Shown piece by piece: positions 33,175 through 42,701 of a stretch of DNA of 64,000 nucleotides (positions within the stretch are counted from its first letter, which is position 1; every line of letters begins with the position of its first letter). This DNA comes from Elusimicrobia bacterium RIFOXYA2_FULL_47_53 (GTDB lineage Bacteria; Elusimicrobiota; Endomicrobiia; Endomicrobiales; XYA2-FULL-47-53), in the NCBI GenBank assembly GCA_001800315.1, contig MGVE01000008.1, forward strand, positions 124,001 through 188,000. The letters are read 5' to 3'. Position numbers and translations under genes: made by a program. The notes beneath the pieces are model-generated. The model was not told the DNA's origin and did no database searches. It was given only the letters and a program-made list of their open reading frames with translations.

Positions 33175-33915
33175 GTGCTATTTGGGATTTTTTCGGATAT
33201 CCATTCCAATCTTGAAGCTTTGGAAGTTGTCCTCAATTTCTTTAAATCATACGGCGTTGAGAATTACATCCTGGCCGGCGACATCGTGGGCTACGGGCCT
33301 AATCCCAACGAATGCGTTAACATAGTAAAAAAGCTACCCAACCTTACGGTTGTAACGGGCAACCACGACAGGGCCGCCTGCGGGATGAAGGAAACCGCCT
33401 GGTTTAACGGTTACGCTTCCAAATCCATTGAATGGACCAGAGCGAAGCTCACGCAGAGCAACCAGATATATCTTTCCGAACTGCCCAAACAGGCTTTTAT
33501 AGGCGTCTTCTGCGTAGTACACGGCTCTCCCGCCGACAATCTGGACGAATACATGCTGACAAAAGAGCAGTACGCGGCAAACATTCAGTTCATAAAAAAA
33601 CAGTTCACTGTTGTGGGGCACACGCACATGCCGCTTATTTTCACCGGTAATCATCCTGACGGCATTGTGCCGAAAAACGCAAAACCCGGCAGGCTGTACA
33701 CTTTTGACGAGAGCGAAAATAATATTATATTCAACCCCGGAGCCGCCGGCCAGCCCCGCGATTCCGACAGCAGAGCCTCCTGCGCGGTGTTTGACACGGA
33801 AAAACTTCAGCTGGAGTACTTCAGAATGGAGTATGACATAACCACGACGCAGGAAAAAATGCGCTCGGCCAGGCTGCCGGCATTTTTAATAGAACGCTTA
33901 AGCTGGGGGAAATGA
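33175..33915 (+). CDS. Metallophosphoesterase, YfcE/MJ0936-like
   Basis: The 246-residue protein starts with GTG after GGGCGGA. The five calcineurin-like metal motifs are in order: SDIHSN, GDIVGYGP, GNHD, VHGSP and GHTHMP. This set is typical of small bacterial phosphodiesterases of the MJ0936 group, which act on artificial diesters and possibly cyclic nucleotides. The natural substrate is unknown. It follows the WecG-type gene by 10 bp. Confidence 0.9.
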   Translation: MLFGIFSDIHSNLEALEVVLNFFKSYGVENYILAGDIVGYGPNPNECVNIVKKLPNLTVVTGNHDRAACGMKETAWFNGYASKSIEWTRAKLTQSNQIYLSELPKQAFIGVFCVVHGSPADNLDEYMLTKEQYAANIQFIKKQFTVVGHTHMPLIFTGNHPDGIVPKNAKPGRLYTFDESENNIIFNPGAAGQPRDSDSRASCAVFDTEKLQLEYFRMEYDITTTQEKMRSARLPAFLIERLSWGK

Positions 33916-33962
33916 CGCCCCCGGGCTTCTGACTGCCGGCCTTAAACCCGCAACTGATAAAT

Positions 33963-35123
33963 ATGAAAACAAAAGTTTCTCTTGTTAAATGCGCCGAATA
34001 TGAAACATCCAAAGTGTACGATGCCGTGCGCCGCGCGGTTGACCTTGCCGGCGGCATGCCCGCGTTTGTAAAAAGCGGTGAAAAAATACTTATCAAGCCG
34101 AATCTGCTGAGCGCCAGAGAACCCGAAAGAGCCATTACCACTCATCCCGAGGTTGTCAGAGCCGTTATACGCCTTCTAAAAGAGATCGGGGCGACACCTT
34201 ATATGGGAGACAGCCCCGGAGGAGCCATAAAGGGGGTTGAACGAGTCTGGGAAAGAACGGGGATGAAAAAACTCTCCGAGGAAGAAGGGGTTGAACTCAT
34301 AAATTTTGAGACTTCCGGGGCCGTGGAAACGCCAATAAACCATTCAACCATAAAATCTATACACATCACGAAAAAAATATTTGATTTTGACGGCATCATA
34401 AATGTTCCGAAGCTCAAAACACACGGCCTGGCAATATTCACGGGAGCGGTGAAAAATCTCTACGGCTGCGTTCCGGGTTTGCGAAAAGCCGAGTACCATA
34501 AACTGGCTCCCCATCCCGACGAATTCGCGGAACTGCTTTCCGAAATTTATCTCTCCCTTAAGCATAAAATACGCCTCAATGTAATTGACGGAATAGTCGG
34601 CATGGAAGGCAACGGGCCGAGTTCCGGGGACTTAAGAAAACTTGACATGATACTGGCCTCCTCGGACGGCCCCGCCATGGACACCGCCATTACCTATATT
34701 CTCGGCCATGAACCGTCCGAAATTGACACCATAAAATTTCTGCGCGCGAAAAAGGCTGGGGAAACAGAAATCAAGAACATTGAGATCACGGGAGAAAACC
34801 CTGGCTCTTTTAATCTTGAGAAATTCCGCTTTCCTGCCAACTGGTATATGAAATATGTACCGCACTTTTTCATCAATCTTTTGGGCAGATTTCTCTGGAT
34901 GAAACCTAAGATAAACGAACAAACCTGCGTAAACTGCAAGCTGTGCGTTGAATCCTGTCCCGTCGCGGCCATAGATTATCCCTTAGTTAATTCGCGAAAA
35001 TCCGCCAACCCCGTGGTTGAGAACAAAATCTGCATCAGCTGCCTCTGCTGCCATGAGCTGTGCCCGTACAAAGCCATTGAGCTTAAATCGGGCTGGCTCG
35101 CGAGAATATTAATCAGACAATGA
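33963..35123 (+). CDS. DUF362 domain protein with C-terminal 2[4Fe-4S] ferredoxin
   Basis: The 386-residue protein has an N-terminal DUF362 domain (EKILIKPNLL, HPEVVRAVIRLLKE, GDSPGGAIKG, NVPKLKTHG, IDGIVGMEGNGPSSG) and ends with CVNCKLCVESCPVAAI and CISCLCCHELCPYKAIE. DUF362 proteins are common in anaerobes and their reaction is unknown. The C-terminal clusters imply a redox role. It overlaps the acyltransferase gene by 4 bp. A second, more distant DUF362 protein lies at 49677-50720. Confidence 0.88.
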   Translation: MKTKVSLVKCAEYETSKVYDAVRRAVDLAGGMPAFVKSGEKILIKPNLLSAREPERAITTHPEVVRAVIRLLKEIGATPYMGDSPGGAIKGVERVWERTGMKKLSEEEGVELINFETSGAVETPINHSTIKSIHITKKIFDFDGIINVPKLKTHGLAIFTGAVKNLYGCVPGLRKAEYHKLAPHPDEFAELLSEIYLSLKHKIRLNVIDGIVGMEGNGPSSGDLRKLDMILASSDGPAMDTAITYILGHEPSEIDTIKFLRAKKAGETEIKNIEITGENPGSFNLEKFRFPANWYMKYVPHFFINLLGRFLWMKPKINEQTCVNCKLCVESCPVAAIDYPLVNSRKSANPVVENKICISCLCCHELCPYKAIELKSGWLARILIRQ

Positions 35124-35998
35124 AAAAATTACAGAATTTTCTTGAATATTACGCTCTCTCCGCCTTTGCTTCGCTTATCAGGCTCTTTCCTCTTTCTGTC
35201 GGCAGGTTCGCCGCGCGGCGGCTCGCCGACATAGCTTTCTATTTTGTGCCCATACGGAAAAAACATATAATCACCAGCCTTTCCCTGGCTTTCAGCGGGA
35301 AAACCGCAAAGGAAATTTTAGAGATCACCCACCGGGTATATACCCAGTTCGCGCTTACCATGATGGAGCTGATTTATTTTCCTAAATTGTCCGCTAAAGA
35401 CATAGCCGGCATGGTGAAGATAGAGAACCCGGGCCTTTTGAAAGAAATACACGATAGGGGAAAGGGGGCTGTTTTTGTGGGGGCTCACTTCGGCAACTGG
35501 GAGCTGATGGGTGCCGCGCTGGCTCAAATATACCCCGTGACATTTGTGGTGGGAAAACAGGAGAACAAAAAAGCTGACGATCTGCTCAACTCTTATCGGC
35601 TCCAAAAAGGCATTAAAATTGTGCCCCTTAAAATGGCTTTGCGCGGAGTTATGAAAACTCTAAAAGCTAACGAGTTTGTGGCTATTTTGGCCGACCAGGA
35701 CGCCCACGAGGACGGGGTTTTCGTTAACTTCTTCGGGAGGCCGGCCTCAACCCCCAAAGGGCCGGCGCTTTTTGCCTTAAGGGCGCGCTGCCCTCTTGTA
35801 ATGGGGCATATTTTCAGGGAAGACGGCGGTTTCAGGGTCCTATTTGAAGAGATTCCAATGCTTGAAACAGGAGACGAGAACCAGAAAATAGAGCATTACA
35901 CCAGATTGTTCACAGCGCTTCTTGAGAAGCACACTCGCGACCACCCTGACCACTGGTTCTGGTTTCACCGCAGATGGAAAACAAAACCGCCTTCGTAA
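35120..35998 (+). CDS. Lysophospholipid/lipid A-type acyltransferase (LpxL/HtrB family)
   Basis: The 292-residue protein belongs to the LpxL/HtrB family that adds secondary acyl chains to lipid A. It has an N-terminal hydrophobic region, the catalytic HxxxxE-type motif in GAHFGNWELMG, and the later block ILADQDAHEDGVFVNFFGRPASTPKGPALFALR. The ending DHPDHWFWFHRRWK is diagnostic. It implies an outer membrane with lipid A. Some family members act on other lipids, such as PIM acyltransferases in Actinobacteria. Confidence 0.92.
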   Translation: MKKLQNFLEYYALSAFASLIRLFPLSVGRFAARRLADIAFYFVPIRKKHIITSLSLAFSGKTAKEILEITHRVYTQFALTMMELIYFPKLSAKDIAGMVKIENPGLLKEIHDRGKGAVFVGAHFGNWELMGAALAQIYPVTFVVGKQENKKADDLLNSYRLQKGIKIVPLKMALRGVMKTLKANEFVAILADQDAHEDGVFVNFFGRPASTPKGPALFALRARCPLVMGHIFREDGGFRVLFEEIPMLETGDENQKIEHYTRLFTALLEKHTRDHPDHWFWFHRRWKTKPPS

Positions 35999-36025
35999 CT
36001 GTCATTAACGAGGGCTTTGAACTGT

Positions 36026-36107
36026 TGTCATGCTGAACGCAGTGAAGCATCTCTACGGTAACAATAACTTCGCGATCCTTCTCTCCCTTCGGGAGATCAG
36101 GATGACA
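36026..36107. repeat. Palindromic dispersed-type repeat
   Basis: TGTCATGCTGA at 36026 is mirrored by TCAGGATGACA ending at 36107 (one mismatch), with an inner CTCCCTTCGGGAG hairpin. Repeats with these ends (GTCATGCTGA...TCAGGATGAC) are widespread in bacterial genomes. No flanking duplication is visible. Confidence 0.55.
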
Positions 36108-36159
36108 TTGCCACACAGTCTGTCCGCTGGTATGACGACACAGAGGCCGTATTTCACTT

Positions 36160-36360
36160 AAAGCTTACAACTTAAAACTTGAGTCAATTGAAAAAGCCTG
36201 TTTCAGGAGCGAAATTTTGGGCTTTGTGCCGAGGCAAGGCGGCCGAAGCGAGCATATGCTCCACGGAGTATCTGTAAGCTGAGGCCAACGAAGCCGCAGG
36301 CCAAAGGCCGAAATTGCAGCCCGAAAGAGGTTTTTCAACTGACTCAACTTACAACTTAAA
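36160..36360. repeat. Heptameric array split by an insertion
   Basis: On the left (36163-36180) the sequence reads CTTACAACTTAAAACTT and on the right (36346-36358) AACTTACAACTTA, i.e. units of ACTTACA and ACTTAAA. When element B and one copy of AACTT are removed, the units join in phase into an uninterrupted array ACTTACA-ACTTAAA-ACTTACA-ACTTAAA. Confidence 0.65.
36181..36345. mobile_element. MITE-like element B
   Basis: This 165-bp non-coding segment starts GAGTCAATTGAAAAAGCC and ends GGTTTTTCAACTGACTC (inverse GAGTCAGTTGAAAAACC). AACTT flanks both ends (36176-36180, 36346-36350). The termini match element A at 16299-16446, while the interior is different and rich in short GGCC and GCC palindromes. 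Confidence 0.72.
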
Positions 36361-36394
36361 GGGTGACTTTACCTGTTAGGGGTGAAAAACACGC

Positions 36395-36423
36395 TTGAAA
36401 TACATCTAATTTTATTGTAGACT
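36395..36423 (+). promoter_or_regulatory. Promoter of the signalling operon
   Basis: TTGAAA (36395-36400) and TAGACT (36418-36423) with 17-bp spacing lie about 70 bp before the histidine kinase start. Confidence 0.5.
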
Positions 36424-36493
36424 TAGACCCTACATATCCGTGCGAATCCTATCTTAGACCAGAAATATGCAGCCTCACAAAGGGTTGTCAAAA

Positions 36494-39001
36494 ATGGCTC
36501 TAAAACAGTTGTTAGAAATCAATTACAATAAACTTTTAATAGCCCTTGCGGTATTTATGGCGCTGATATTTACTGCCGGATTTTTTTATTTTTCACGGCA
36601 GAAAAAGGACACGCTGGTTTTGATTGAGAATGATCTGGCTTCCATAGGCGCTCTCAAATCTGCCGAAATCGCGAACTGGCGTTATGAAAGGCTATCTGAC
36701 GGTGAAATGATCTACGCCGGTACTTCTGCAAAACAAAATATTTTGGAATATTGCGAAAATCCGGAGGACAAGCGCCTTGAGAAACAAATATCACGCTGGC
36801 TGAACTCAAAAACAATTCATAGAGACTACGAGTGCGCTCATATCGTAACGATGTCAAACAAATTTCTTTTATCGTCAAGAAAAGAACACTCCATACCGGA
36901 ATCTCACCTGGACGACTGTTTTAAAGCGCTGGGCGGCACAAAAAAAGTTTTATTAACCGATTTCCATGACGCCAAGCACGGAGATTCGCATCTGACCCTT
37001 GTAGTTCCTATCAGTGATGAAGAAGGCGTCAAGGCCCTGATAATTTTTGAATTAAATCCGGATGCTTTTCTTCTGCCCCTTATAAAAAACTGGCCCGTTA
37101 AAACAGAAACCGCTGAAACCCTGCTGGTAGAGGAAAAAAACGGTTTCGTGTTTTTTTTAGCCGATTTAAGGCACGCCGGCGCCGCTTCGGTGAACAATAA
37201 GTTTCCTGTAACCGAAAGCAGGCTTCCGGCGGCTAAAGCCATAGCGGGCCATGAGGGCTTCTTTAGGGGAGTTGATTACCGCGGCATAAAAGTTCTCTCT
37301 GTAACCAGAAGCATAAAAGGATCTCCCTGGTTTCTGGTCACAAAAATAGACGAATCCGAGGCTTTCCGTCCGCTTAAGCGCAGAACGACCAACTTTGTGA
37401 TTTTAACATTATTTATATTCCTGTCGTCGTACCTTTTGATACTCAACCTGTGGAACAAGCAGAATATCCAGTGGCTGAAGAAACAGAGCGAGGCAGAAAC
37501 AAAACTGCGCGTGTTGTCATCTCATTACGATTACCTGACAAAATACGCCAATGACATTATTCTGCTGATGGATAAAGACGGTAAAATTATTGAGGCGAAC
37601 GAAAAAGCTATAGGCAGTTATGGCTATTCCCGCGAAGAGCTTTTAAAAATGAATGTCGCCGAAATAAGGGCGATGGAAGAAAGGAATGGCATTCCCGAGC
37701 ATATAGACAATATTGTTCAAAGCGGCGGCTTGCTGTATGAAACGGTTCACAGGAGAAAAAACGGCACAACATTTCCAATAGAGGTCAGCGCCAGAATAAT
37801 CAATATTGAGGGAGTAATTTATTTCCAGGCCATAATCAGAGATATCTCGGAGAGAAAAGCGGCGCAGTCAAGGCTGTCTGAAAAAGAGGAAAGGTATAGA
37901 GAACTTTTTGAGAACATCAGAAGCTGTGTCGCCGTATACAGAGCTGTAAATAACGGCGAGGATTTTATTTTTGTTGATTTTAACGCCAGCGCTGAAGCCC
38001 TTGAAAAGGTAGATCGAAGGGAAATACTGGGCAGGCGCGTGACCGAGGTATTCCCGGGCGTCAGGGAATTCGGATTATTTGATATTTTAAAAAGCGTTTA
38101 CTCTACCGGAGAGCCGCGGCACCATCCCACAGCTCTTTATAAAGACAACCGACTGACTTCCTGGAGAGAAAATTTTGTTTACAAACTTCCTTCGGGCGAA
38201 ATAGTCGCCATTTATGACGACCTTACGGAAAAGAAGGAATATGAGAACAGCATCATAAAACTAAATCAGGAACTTGAGGGCAAGGTAAAAGAACGCACCC
38301 GCGAACTTGAGGCTTCAAATAAAGAGCTTGAGGCCTTCAGCTACTCGGTCTCGCACGATTTGAGAGCGCCTCTGCGGGCCATTGACGCATTTACTAAGAT
38401 ATTCAAAGAAGAATACTCGGGCAAATTAGACGCTGAGGCAAAAAGAATCTGCAATATAATAGTGAAAAATATCTCCTGGATGAGCCGGCTTATTGACGAT
38501 CTCCTCAGCTTCTCGCGAGTCGGCAAACAACACCTTTCATTAACACCCGTCAATATGGAAGAGAACATAAAAATCATCTGGAACGACTTAAAAATTGTTT
38601 TTCCTGACAGAGCCATCACGCTAAAAGTACATAAAATGCCGGGGGCGCTCTGCGATCTGACCATGATCCGCCAGGTTTTTACCAACCTCTTGTCAAACGC
38701 TATAAAGTTTACCCAAAATAACAGTAACGCGGTCATTGAAGCAGGCGGGGAGGCCGGAGAATCCGAAAACACATACTTCGTAAAAGACAACGGCGTCGGT
38801 TTTGACATGCAATACTACTCAAAATTGTTCAGTGTCTTTGAAAGGCTTCATTCCTCCCAGGATTTTGAAGGCTCCGGGATAGGCCTTGCAATTGTAAAAA
38901 GGGTTATTGAGCGCCATGGCGGAAGGGTCTGGGCTGAGAGCAAACCGGGAGAGGGGGCTGTATTTTATTTTTCACTGCCAAACGGGGAGGAAACATTATG
39001 A
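36494..39001 (+). CDS. Membrane PAS sensor histidine kinase
   Basis: The ATG at 36494 gives 835 residues and has AGGG 9 bp upstream; an in-frame ATG at 36467 would add nine residues without a clear binding site. A transmembrane helix near residues 13-35, a periplasmic region of about 260 residues and a second helix near 300-320 form a Cache-like sensor. Two PAS domains follow ([22 protein letters not shown], then [19 protein letters not shown]). The phosphoacceptor is H621 in [12 protein letters not shown], and the ATPase domain has [18 protein letters not shown] and [11 protein letters not shown]. The signal is unknown. It overlaps the receiver gene by 4 bp. Confidence 0.93.
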   Translation: MALKQLLEINYNKLLIALAVFMALIFTAGFFYFSRQKKDTLVLIENDLASIGALKSAEIANWRYERLSDGEMIYAGTSAKQNILEYCENPEDKRLEKQISRWLNSKTIHRDYECAHIVTMSNKFLLSSRKEHSIPESHLDDCFKALGGTKKVLLTDFHDAKHGDSHLTLVVPISDEEGVKALIIFELNPDAFLLPLIKNWPVKTETAETLLVEEKNGFVFFLADLRHAGAASVNNKFPVTESRLPAAKAIAGHEGFFRGVDYRGIKVLSVTRSIKGSPWFLVTKIDESEAFRPLKRRTTNFVILTLFIFLSSYLLILNLWNKQNIQWLKKQSEAETKLRVLSSHYDYLTKYANDIILLMDKDGKIIEANEKAIGSYGYSREELLKMNVAEIRAMEERNGIPEHIDNIVQSGGLLYETVHRRKNGTTFPIEVSARIINIEGVIYFQAIIRDISERKAAQSRLSEKEERYRELFENIRSCVAVYRAVNNGEDFIFVDFNASAEALEKVDRREILGRRVTEVFPGVREFGLFDILKSVYSTGEPRHHPTALYKDNRLTSWRENFVYKLPSGEIVAIYDDLTEKKEYENSIIKLNQELEGKVKERTRELEASNKELEAFSYSVSHDLRAPLRAIDAFTKIFKEEYSGKLDAEAKRICNIIVKNISWMSRLIDDLLSFSRVGKQHLSLTPVNMEENIKIIWNDLKIVFPDRAITLKVHKMPGALCDLTMIRQVFTNLLSNAIKFTQNNSNAVIEAGGEAGESENTYFVKDNGVGFDMQYYSKLFSVFERLHSSQDFEGSGIGLAIVKRVIERHGGRVWAESKPGEGAVFYFSLPNGEETL

Positions 39002-39426
39002 TCGCGGAAAATGTGGTGGAAATACTTTTAGTGGAAGATAACCCGCAGGATGTGGAATTAACACTGAGAGCCTTTAAGAAAAATAACCTTTCAAACAGGA
39101 TACATGTGGCTAAGGACGGCGCAGAGGCCCTTGACTTTATTTTCTCCAACAATACAAACAACAAAATTCTAAAATTCATAATGCTTGACCTGAAACTGCC
39201 GAAAATAAGCGGGATTGATGTCCTGCGCAGGATAAAAAGCGATGAATCCACAAAAACCATACCCGTTGTTATATTGACTTCCTCCAAAGAGGAATTTGAC
39301 ATAACCGAGTGCTATAAATACGGAGCCAACAGCTACATAGTAAAGCCGGTTGATTTCGCCAAATTTACTCAGGCGGTTTCAGACCTGGGCCTTTACTGGC
39401 TCCTGATAAACCAGCCACCGAGGTAA
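38998..39426 (+). CDS. Single-domain response regulator, Rcp1-like
   Basis: The 142-residue protein is only a receiver domain, with VEDNPQD near the N terminus, phosphoacceptor D64 in [11 protein letters not shown], and the conserved threonine/serine and lysine in ILTSSKEE and IVKPVD. It has no output domain, like the Rcp1 partners of phytochrome kinases. It overlaps the kinase gene and is the likely phosphoryl acceptor of that kinase, passing the signal by protein contact or as part of a relay. Confidence 0.94.
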   Translation: MIAENVVEILLVEDNPQDVELTLRAFKKNNLSNRIHVAKDGAEALDFIFSNNTNNKILKFIMLDLKLPKISGIDVLRRIKSDESTKTIPVVILTSSKEEFDITECYKYGANSYIVKPVDFAKFTQAVSDLGLYWLLINQPPR

Positions 39427-39428
39427 GA

Positions 39429-40436
39429 ATGCGCAAGAATCTCAGTATACTCCTTATTGAAGACTCCGATGAAGACTCGGAGCTGATTCAGTACGCGATA
39501 AAAAACGGAGGAATCAAGGCCGATTTTCTGCGTATTGAGACTAAAGAAGCGCTTTTAGAAGCGATTTCCTCCTTTTGCCCCGATATAATCCTTTCTGACT
39601 ACACTCTGCCTTCTTTCAACGGCAGAATCGCCCTGGAAGTCGCCAGGGCCAACTGCCCGGAGGTTCCTTTTATTTTCGTGGCCGGCACGCTCGGAGAGGA
39701 ACTGGCCATAGAACTTCTGAAAAGCGGAGCGACGGATTATATTTTGAAAAACAAGCTTACCAAGCTTGTGCCGGCCGTCAAAAGAGCTGTCACCGAAAAA
39801 GAGGAGCGCGAAGAAAGAAGAAAGGCGGAGGTAAGCCTGCAGGAAACCGTTAAAAAGCTTAGAGCAATGACAGAGGGAACCATACAGGCCCTGTCAATCA
39901 CTACGGAAATCCGTGACCCCTACACCGCGGGACACCAGAGGCGCGTGGCTATTCTTGCCAGCGCCATCGCAATGAACATGGGCCTGGACCATGAAACTGT
40001 GGACGGTATTCTCTTCGCGGGCACTATTCACGACCTCGGAAAAATTAAAGTGCCTTCCAGCATACTGAATAAGTCATCCAAGCTATCGGCCGCCGAATTT
40101 GAGCTTTTAAAGACTCACCCCCAGGCCGCGTACGATATCCTTAAGGTAATAGATTTCCCGTGGCCTATAGCCGACATAATTCTTCAGCACCATGAGCGGC
40201 TTGACGGCTCGGGATACCCGGCCGGTCTTAAGTCCAAAGCCATACGGCAGGAGTCAAAAATAATAATGGTGGCTGATGTAGTTGAGTCCATGGCTTTTGC
40301 AAGGCCGTATCGTCCGGCGCTCGGCCTGGAAAAGGCTTTTGACGAGATACTTCAAAACCAGGGCAGTCTTTACGACAGGGATGCCTGCGATGTCTGCATG
40401 AAGCTGTTTAAAGAAAAGGGCTTTACTTTTAAATGA
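39429..40436 (+). CDS. Response regulator with HD-GYP phosphodiesterase domain
   Basis: The 335-residue protein joins a receiver (acidic pocket EDSDEDSE, D57 in LSDYTLPSFNG) to an HD-GYP domain from about residue 150. The metal-binding HD is in IHDLGKIKVPS near residue 201, and HHERLDGSGYPAGLK carries the GYP motif. HD-GYP enzymes hydrolyse cyclic di-GMP, so the operon probably ends in second-messenger control. It starts 2 bp after the receiver gene. No GGDEF cyclase is seen in the window. Confidence 0.94.
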   Translation: MRKNLSILLIEDSDEDSELIQYAIKNGGIKADFLRIETKEALLEAISSFCPDIILSDYTLPSFNGRIALEVARANCPEVPFIFVAGTLGEELAIELLKSGATDYILKNKLTKLVPAVKRAVTEKEEREERRKAEVSLQETVKKLRAMTEGTIQALSITTEIRDPYTAGHQRRVAILASAIAMNMGLDHETVDGILFAGTIHDLGKIKVPSSILNKSSKLSAAEFELLKTHPQAAYDILKVIDFPWPIADIILQHHERLDGSGYPAGLKSKAIRQESKIIMVADVVESMAFARPYRPALGLEKAFDEILQNQGSLYDRDACDVCMKLFKEKGFTFK

Positions 40437-40449
40437 AGGGGAAAAAATA

Positions 40450-42435
40450 ATGCCTATGCGGATTATGCTCATTGAGGACAACGACAACGATGTGGAGCTC
40501 CTCAAAAGAGAACTGGATAAAATCTTTGATTCGTATGAACTGCGTGTGACTGACAATAAGCAGGATTTTATAAAACTGCTTGATGTTTTCAGCCCGACTG
40601 TAATAATTTCCGACTACTATCTTCCGGCCTTTACCGGCCTGGAAGCTCTATCTGTCCTAAAAGAGCTTTCCCTGCACACACCCTTTATAATAGTAACCGG
40701 CTCCATTAACGAAGAAACCGCCGTTGCCTGCATGAAAGCAGGCGCCTCTGATTATGTTTTAAAAGACCATCTTGTTAAAATCGGCCAGGCTATAAACACG
40801 GCACTTGAAGCTCATGAAACAAAACAGGCTGTTAAGCTCGCGGACGAAAGGTTAAAGCAAAGCAGAAAAAAATACAGCCAGCTGATTGAAAATGTGGGAG
40901 TGGCTATTTATTCCGTTGACTTAGCAGGCAAATTCATTGTCGTCAATAACCGCACTGCTCAATATTTTGACAAAAATCCCGAAGACTTCACCGGGAAAAC
41001 GCTCTGGGACTTCTTCCCGAAACATGTGTCCGACGCCCACTTTGCCTCTATTTCAAGAGTTATTAAATCAGGAAAACTCTTAAGCGAGGATATTCCGATA
41101 ACTATAGCAGGTGAAGAATTGTGGTTTAACACCACCATTCAGCCTGTGGCTAACCTGGACGGCACGGTCACGAGCGCGCAGGTTGTCGCTCACGATATTA
41201 CCCAGCGAAAAGCAGGCGCGGAGCAATTGTCATCACTTTGCGCCACACAGACGACTATAAACCAGATTCTTGAGCTTTCCCTGACTGAAATCCCGCTTAA
41301 AGATATCATGGACTTCGTCTTAGAGCAGCTGTTCTCCTTCAGCTGGCTTAAACTTAAGCCCAAAACGGCGATATACCTTATTGACCCGGAGGATTCCCTG
41401 CTCCATTTAAAAGCCTGGAAGGGGTTAACCGAAGATGAGATTGCGCGTTTTTCCTCGTTTCCTCTTGGTTTCTGCACCGCGTGTATTTCCGTAAATTCCG
41501 ATAAAACAGACCGGATTAATCCCATAACAAAATGCGCGAAGAAACATTTTCAGAAAAGCGATCTGGAAAGCAACTGCTGTATGCCGCTGGTCTCATCCGG
41601 GAAAGTTCTGGGCGTGTTGAATTTCGGATACCACACAGGATTTGTCTCGGACAATTACGAGACAGAAACCATCAAGACTATCGGGAATGTCCTTTCCGGG
41701 ATAGTCCAGCGAAAGCTTGACGAAAAGGAAAAGGAAAAAATGCGGGCTCAGCTTATTCAATCAAGCAAAATGGCGGCCTTAGGCCAGCTCTCGGCAGGGG
41801 TGGCGCACGAACTTAACAACCCTCTTACCGTAATCATGGGCAATATGCAGTTTTTATTGGGCTCAAAGCAGCAAAACGATAACTCGGATATTTTCAGGGA
41901 AGTTGAATCGGCGGCCCAAAGATGCAAAAAAATCGTTTCCGATTTGCTGGAATTTTCAAGAAAGAAGGAGTTCGCGTTATCGGAAATTGACTTGTTCGGC
42001 ATCATAGACAGGGTTCTGCGGCTCTTTCATTATCAGTCTGACTTTATGAATGTTTCCGTGAGCAGTTCCTTAAAAGAAGGAGAAAACACGGTTCTTGGAA
42101 GCGCTACCCACTTAGAACAGGTCTTCTTTAACATGGTGTTAAACGCGGCTCAGGCCATGCCGAACGGCGGCAAAATTGAAATTTCAAGCGCGATTTCTAC
42201 GGATGGGAAGACAATTGAAATATTCTTCAAAGACAACGGCACAGGAATACCCAGGGAATATTTTGACAGGCTCTTTGAGCCCTTTTTCACCACAAAAAAA
42301 ACAGGAACGGGCCTTGGCCTGGCCGTCTGCTACAGCATATTAAGCCAGCATAACGGCGAAATAAAGGCGGAAAGCGACGGGCCCGGCAAGGGAACTACCT
42401 TTATAGTCAGGCTTCCGCGCGTTTCGCGGTTTTAA
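40450..42435 (+). CDS. Hybrid receiver-PAS-GAF histidine kinase
   Basis: The 661-residue cytoplasmic protein has an N-terminal receiver (D55 in ISDYYLPAFTG), a PAS domain near 145-265 (LAGKFIVVNNRTAQYF), a GAF-like domain near 280-430 and a C-terminal kinase. The phosphoacceptor is H453 in GVAHELNNPLT, and the ATPase motifs are NMVLNAAQAMPNGG, DNGTGIP and GTGLGLAVCYSI. With a receiver at the N terminus it can take a signal from the upstream kinase and restart phosphorylation. No DNA-binding output is present in the operon. Confidence 0.93.
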   Translation: MPMRIMLIEDNDNDVELLKRELDKIFDSYELRVTDNKQDFIKLLDVFSPTVIISDYYLPAFTGLEALSVLKELSLHTPFIIVTGSINEETAVACMKAGASDYVLKDHLVKIGQAINTALEAHETKQAVKLADERLKQSRKKYSQLIENVGVAIYSVDLAGKFIVVNNRTAQYFDKNPEDFTGKTLWDFFPKHVSDAHFASISRVIKSGKLLSEDIPITIAGEELWFNTTIQPVANLDGTVTSAQVVAHDITQRKAGAEQLSSLCATQTTINQILELSLTEIPLKDIMDFVLEQLFSFSWLKLKPKTAIYLIDPEDSLLHLKAWKGLTEDEIARFSSFPLGFCTACISVNSDKTDRINPITKCAKKHFQKSDLESNCCMPLVSSGKVLGVLNFGYHTGFVSDNYETETIKTIGNVLSGIVQRKLDEKEKEKMRAQLIQSSKMAALGQLSAGVAHELNNPLTVIMGNMQFLLGSKQQNDNSDIFREVESAAQRCKKIVSDLLEFSRKKEFALSEIDLFGIIDRVLRLFHYQSDFMNVSVSSSLKEGENTVLGSATHLEQVFFNMVLNAAQAMPNGGKIEISSAISTDGKTIEIFFKDNGTGIPREYFDRLFEPFFTTKKTGTGLGLAVCYSILSQHNGEIKAESDGPGKGTTFIVRLPRVSRF

Positions 42436-42438
42436 TTC

Positions 42439-42467
42439 TTGACAAAATAACAAATTTTTGGTTTAAT
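42439..42467 (+). promoter_or_regulatory. Promoter of the riboflavin operon
   Basis: TTGACA (42439-42444) and TTTAAT (42462-42467) with 17-bp spacing end about 10 bp before the FMN riboswitch, as expected for its transcript. Confidence 0.8.
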
Positions 42468-42476
42468 CCGGTAGTA

Positions 42477-42631
42477 AGACAGTTCTTCGGGGATGGGTGA
42501 AAGACCCTATCGGTAGTAAAGCCCCTCACGGGGCCAAGCCTACGAATCCGCCACAGGCGGATTGAATCCGTGAAATTCGGATGCCGACGGTAAGGCGCAT
42601 GGCGCCACAGTCCGGATGATAGAAGACTGCA
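42477..42631 (+). ncRNA. FMN riboswitch (RFN element)
   Basis: The conserved blocks of the RFN aptamer are in order: TTCTTCGGGG, GGGTGAAAGACCCTATCGG, TAGTAAAGCCC, GGGGCCAAGCC, GAATCCGTGAAATTCGGATGCCGACGG (in two parts) and AGTCCGGATGATAGAAGA. The 5' and 3' ends pair as the closing P1 helix. It senses flavin mononucleotide and lowers expression of the ribD-ribE-ribBA-ribH operon when FMN is plentiful. Confidence 0.97.
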
Positions 42632-42635
42632 GGGT

Positions 42636-42666
42636 AAAGGCTTGTGTTATGCCTTTATTCTTTTTT
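42636..42666 (+). terminator. First hairpin of the riboswitch expression platform
   Basis: AAAGGC (42636-42641) and GCCTTT (42651-42656) form a stem followed by ATTCTTTTTT. It begins right after the aptamer and can act as the FMN-dependent terminator. Confidence 0.65.
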
Positions 42667-42696
42667 CCCCGAGGATATTATCTTTCGGGGTTTTTT
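42667..42696 (+). terminator. Second hairpin before ribD
   Basis: CCCCGA (42667-42672) pairs with TCGGGG (42685-42690), followed by TTTTTT. Only 5 bases then separate it from the ribD start codon. The GGGG in its right arm is the only Shine-Dalgarno-like sequence for ribD, so this hairpin may also block translation. Confidence 0.7.
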
Positions 42697-42701
42697 ATTT
42701 T

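Larger units (their letters stand above)
35999..36493. other. Gene-free stretch filled with small repeats
   Basis: No coding region is evident. The stretch holds a palindromic repeat (36026-36107), a heptameric array split by MITE-like element B (36160-36360) and a promoter (36395-36423). The histidine kinase gene follows. Confidence 0.7.
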
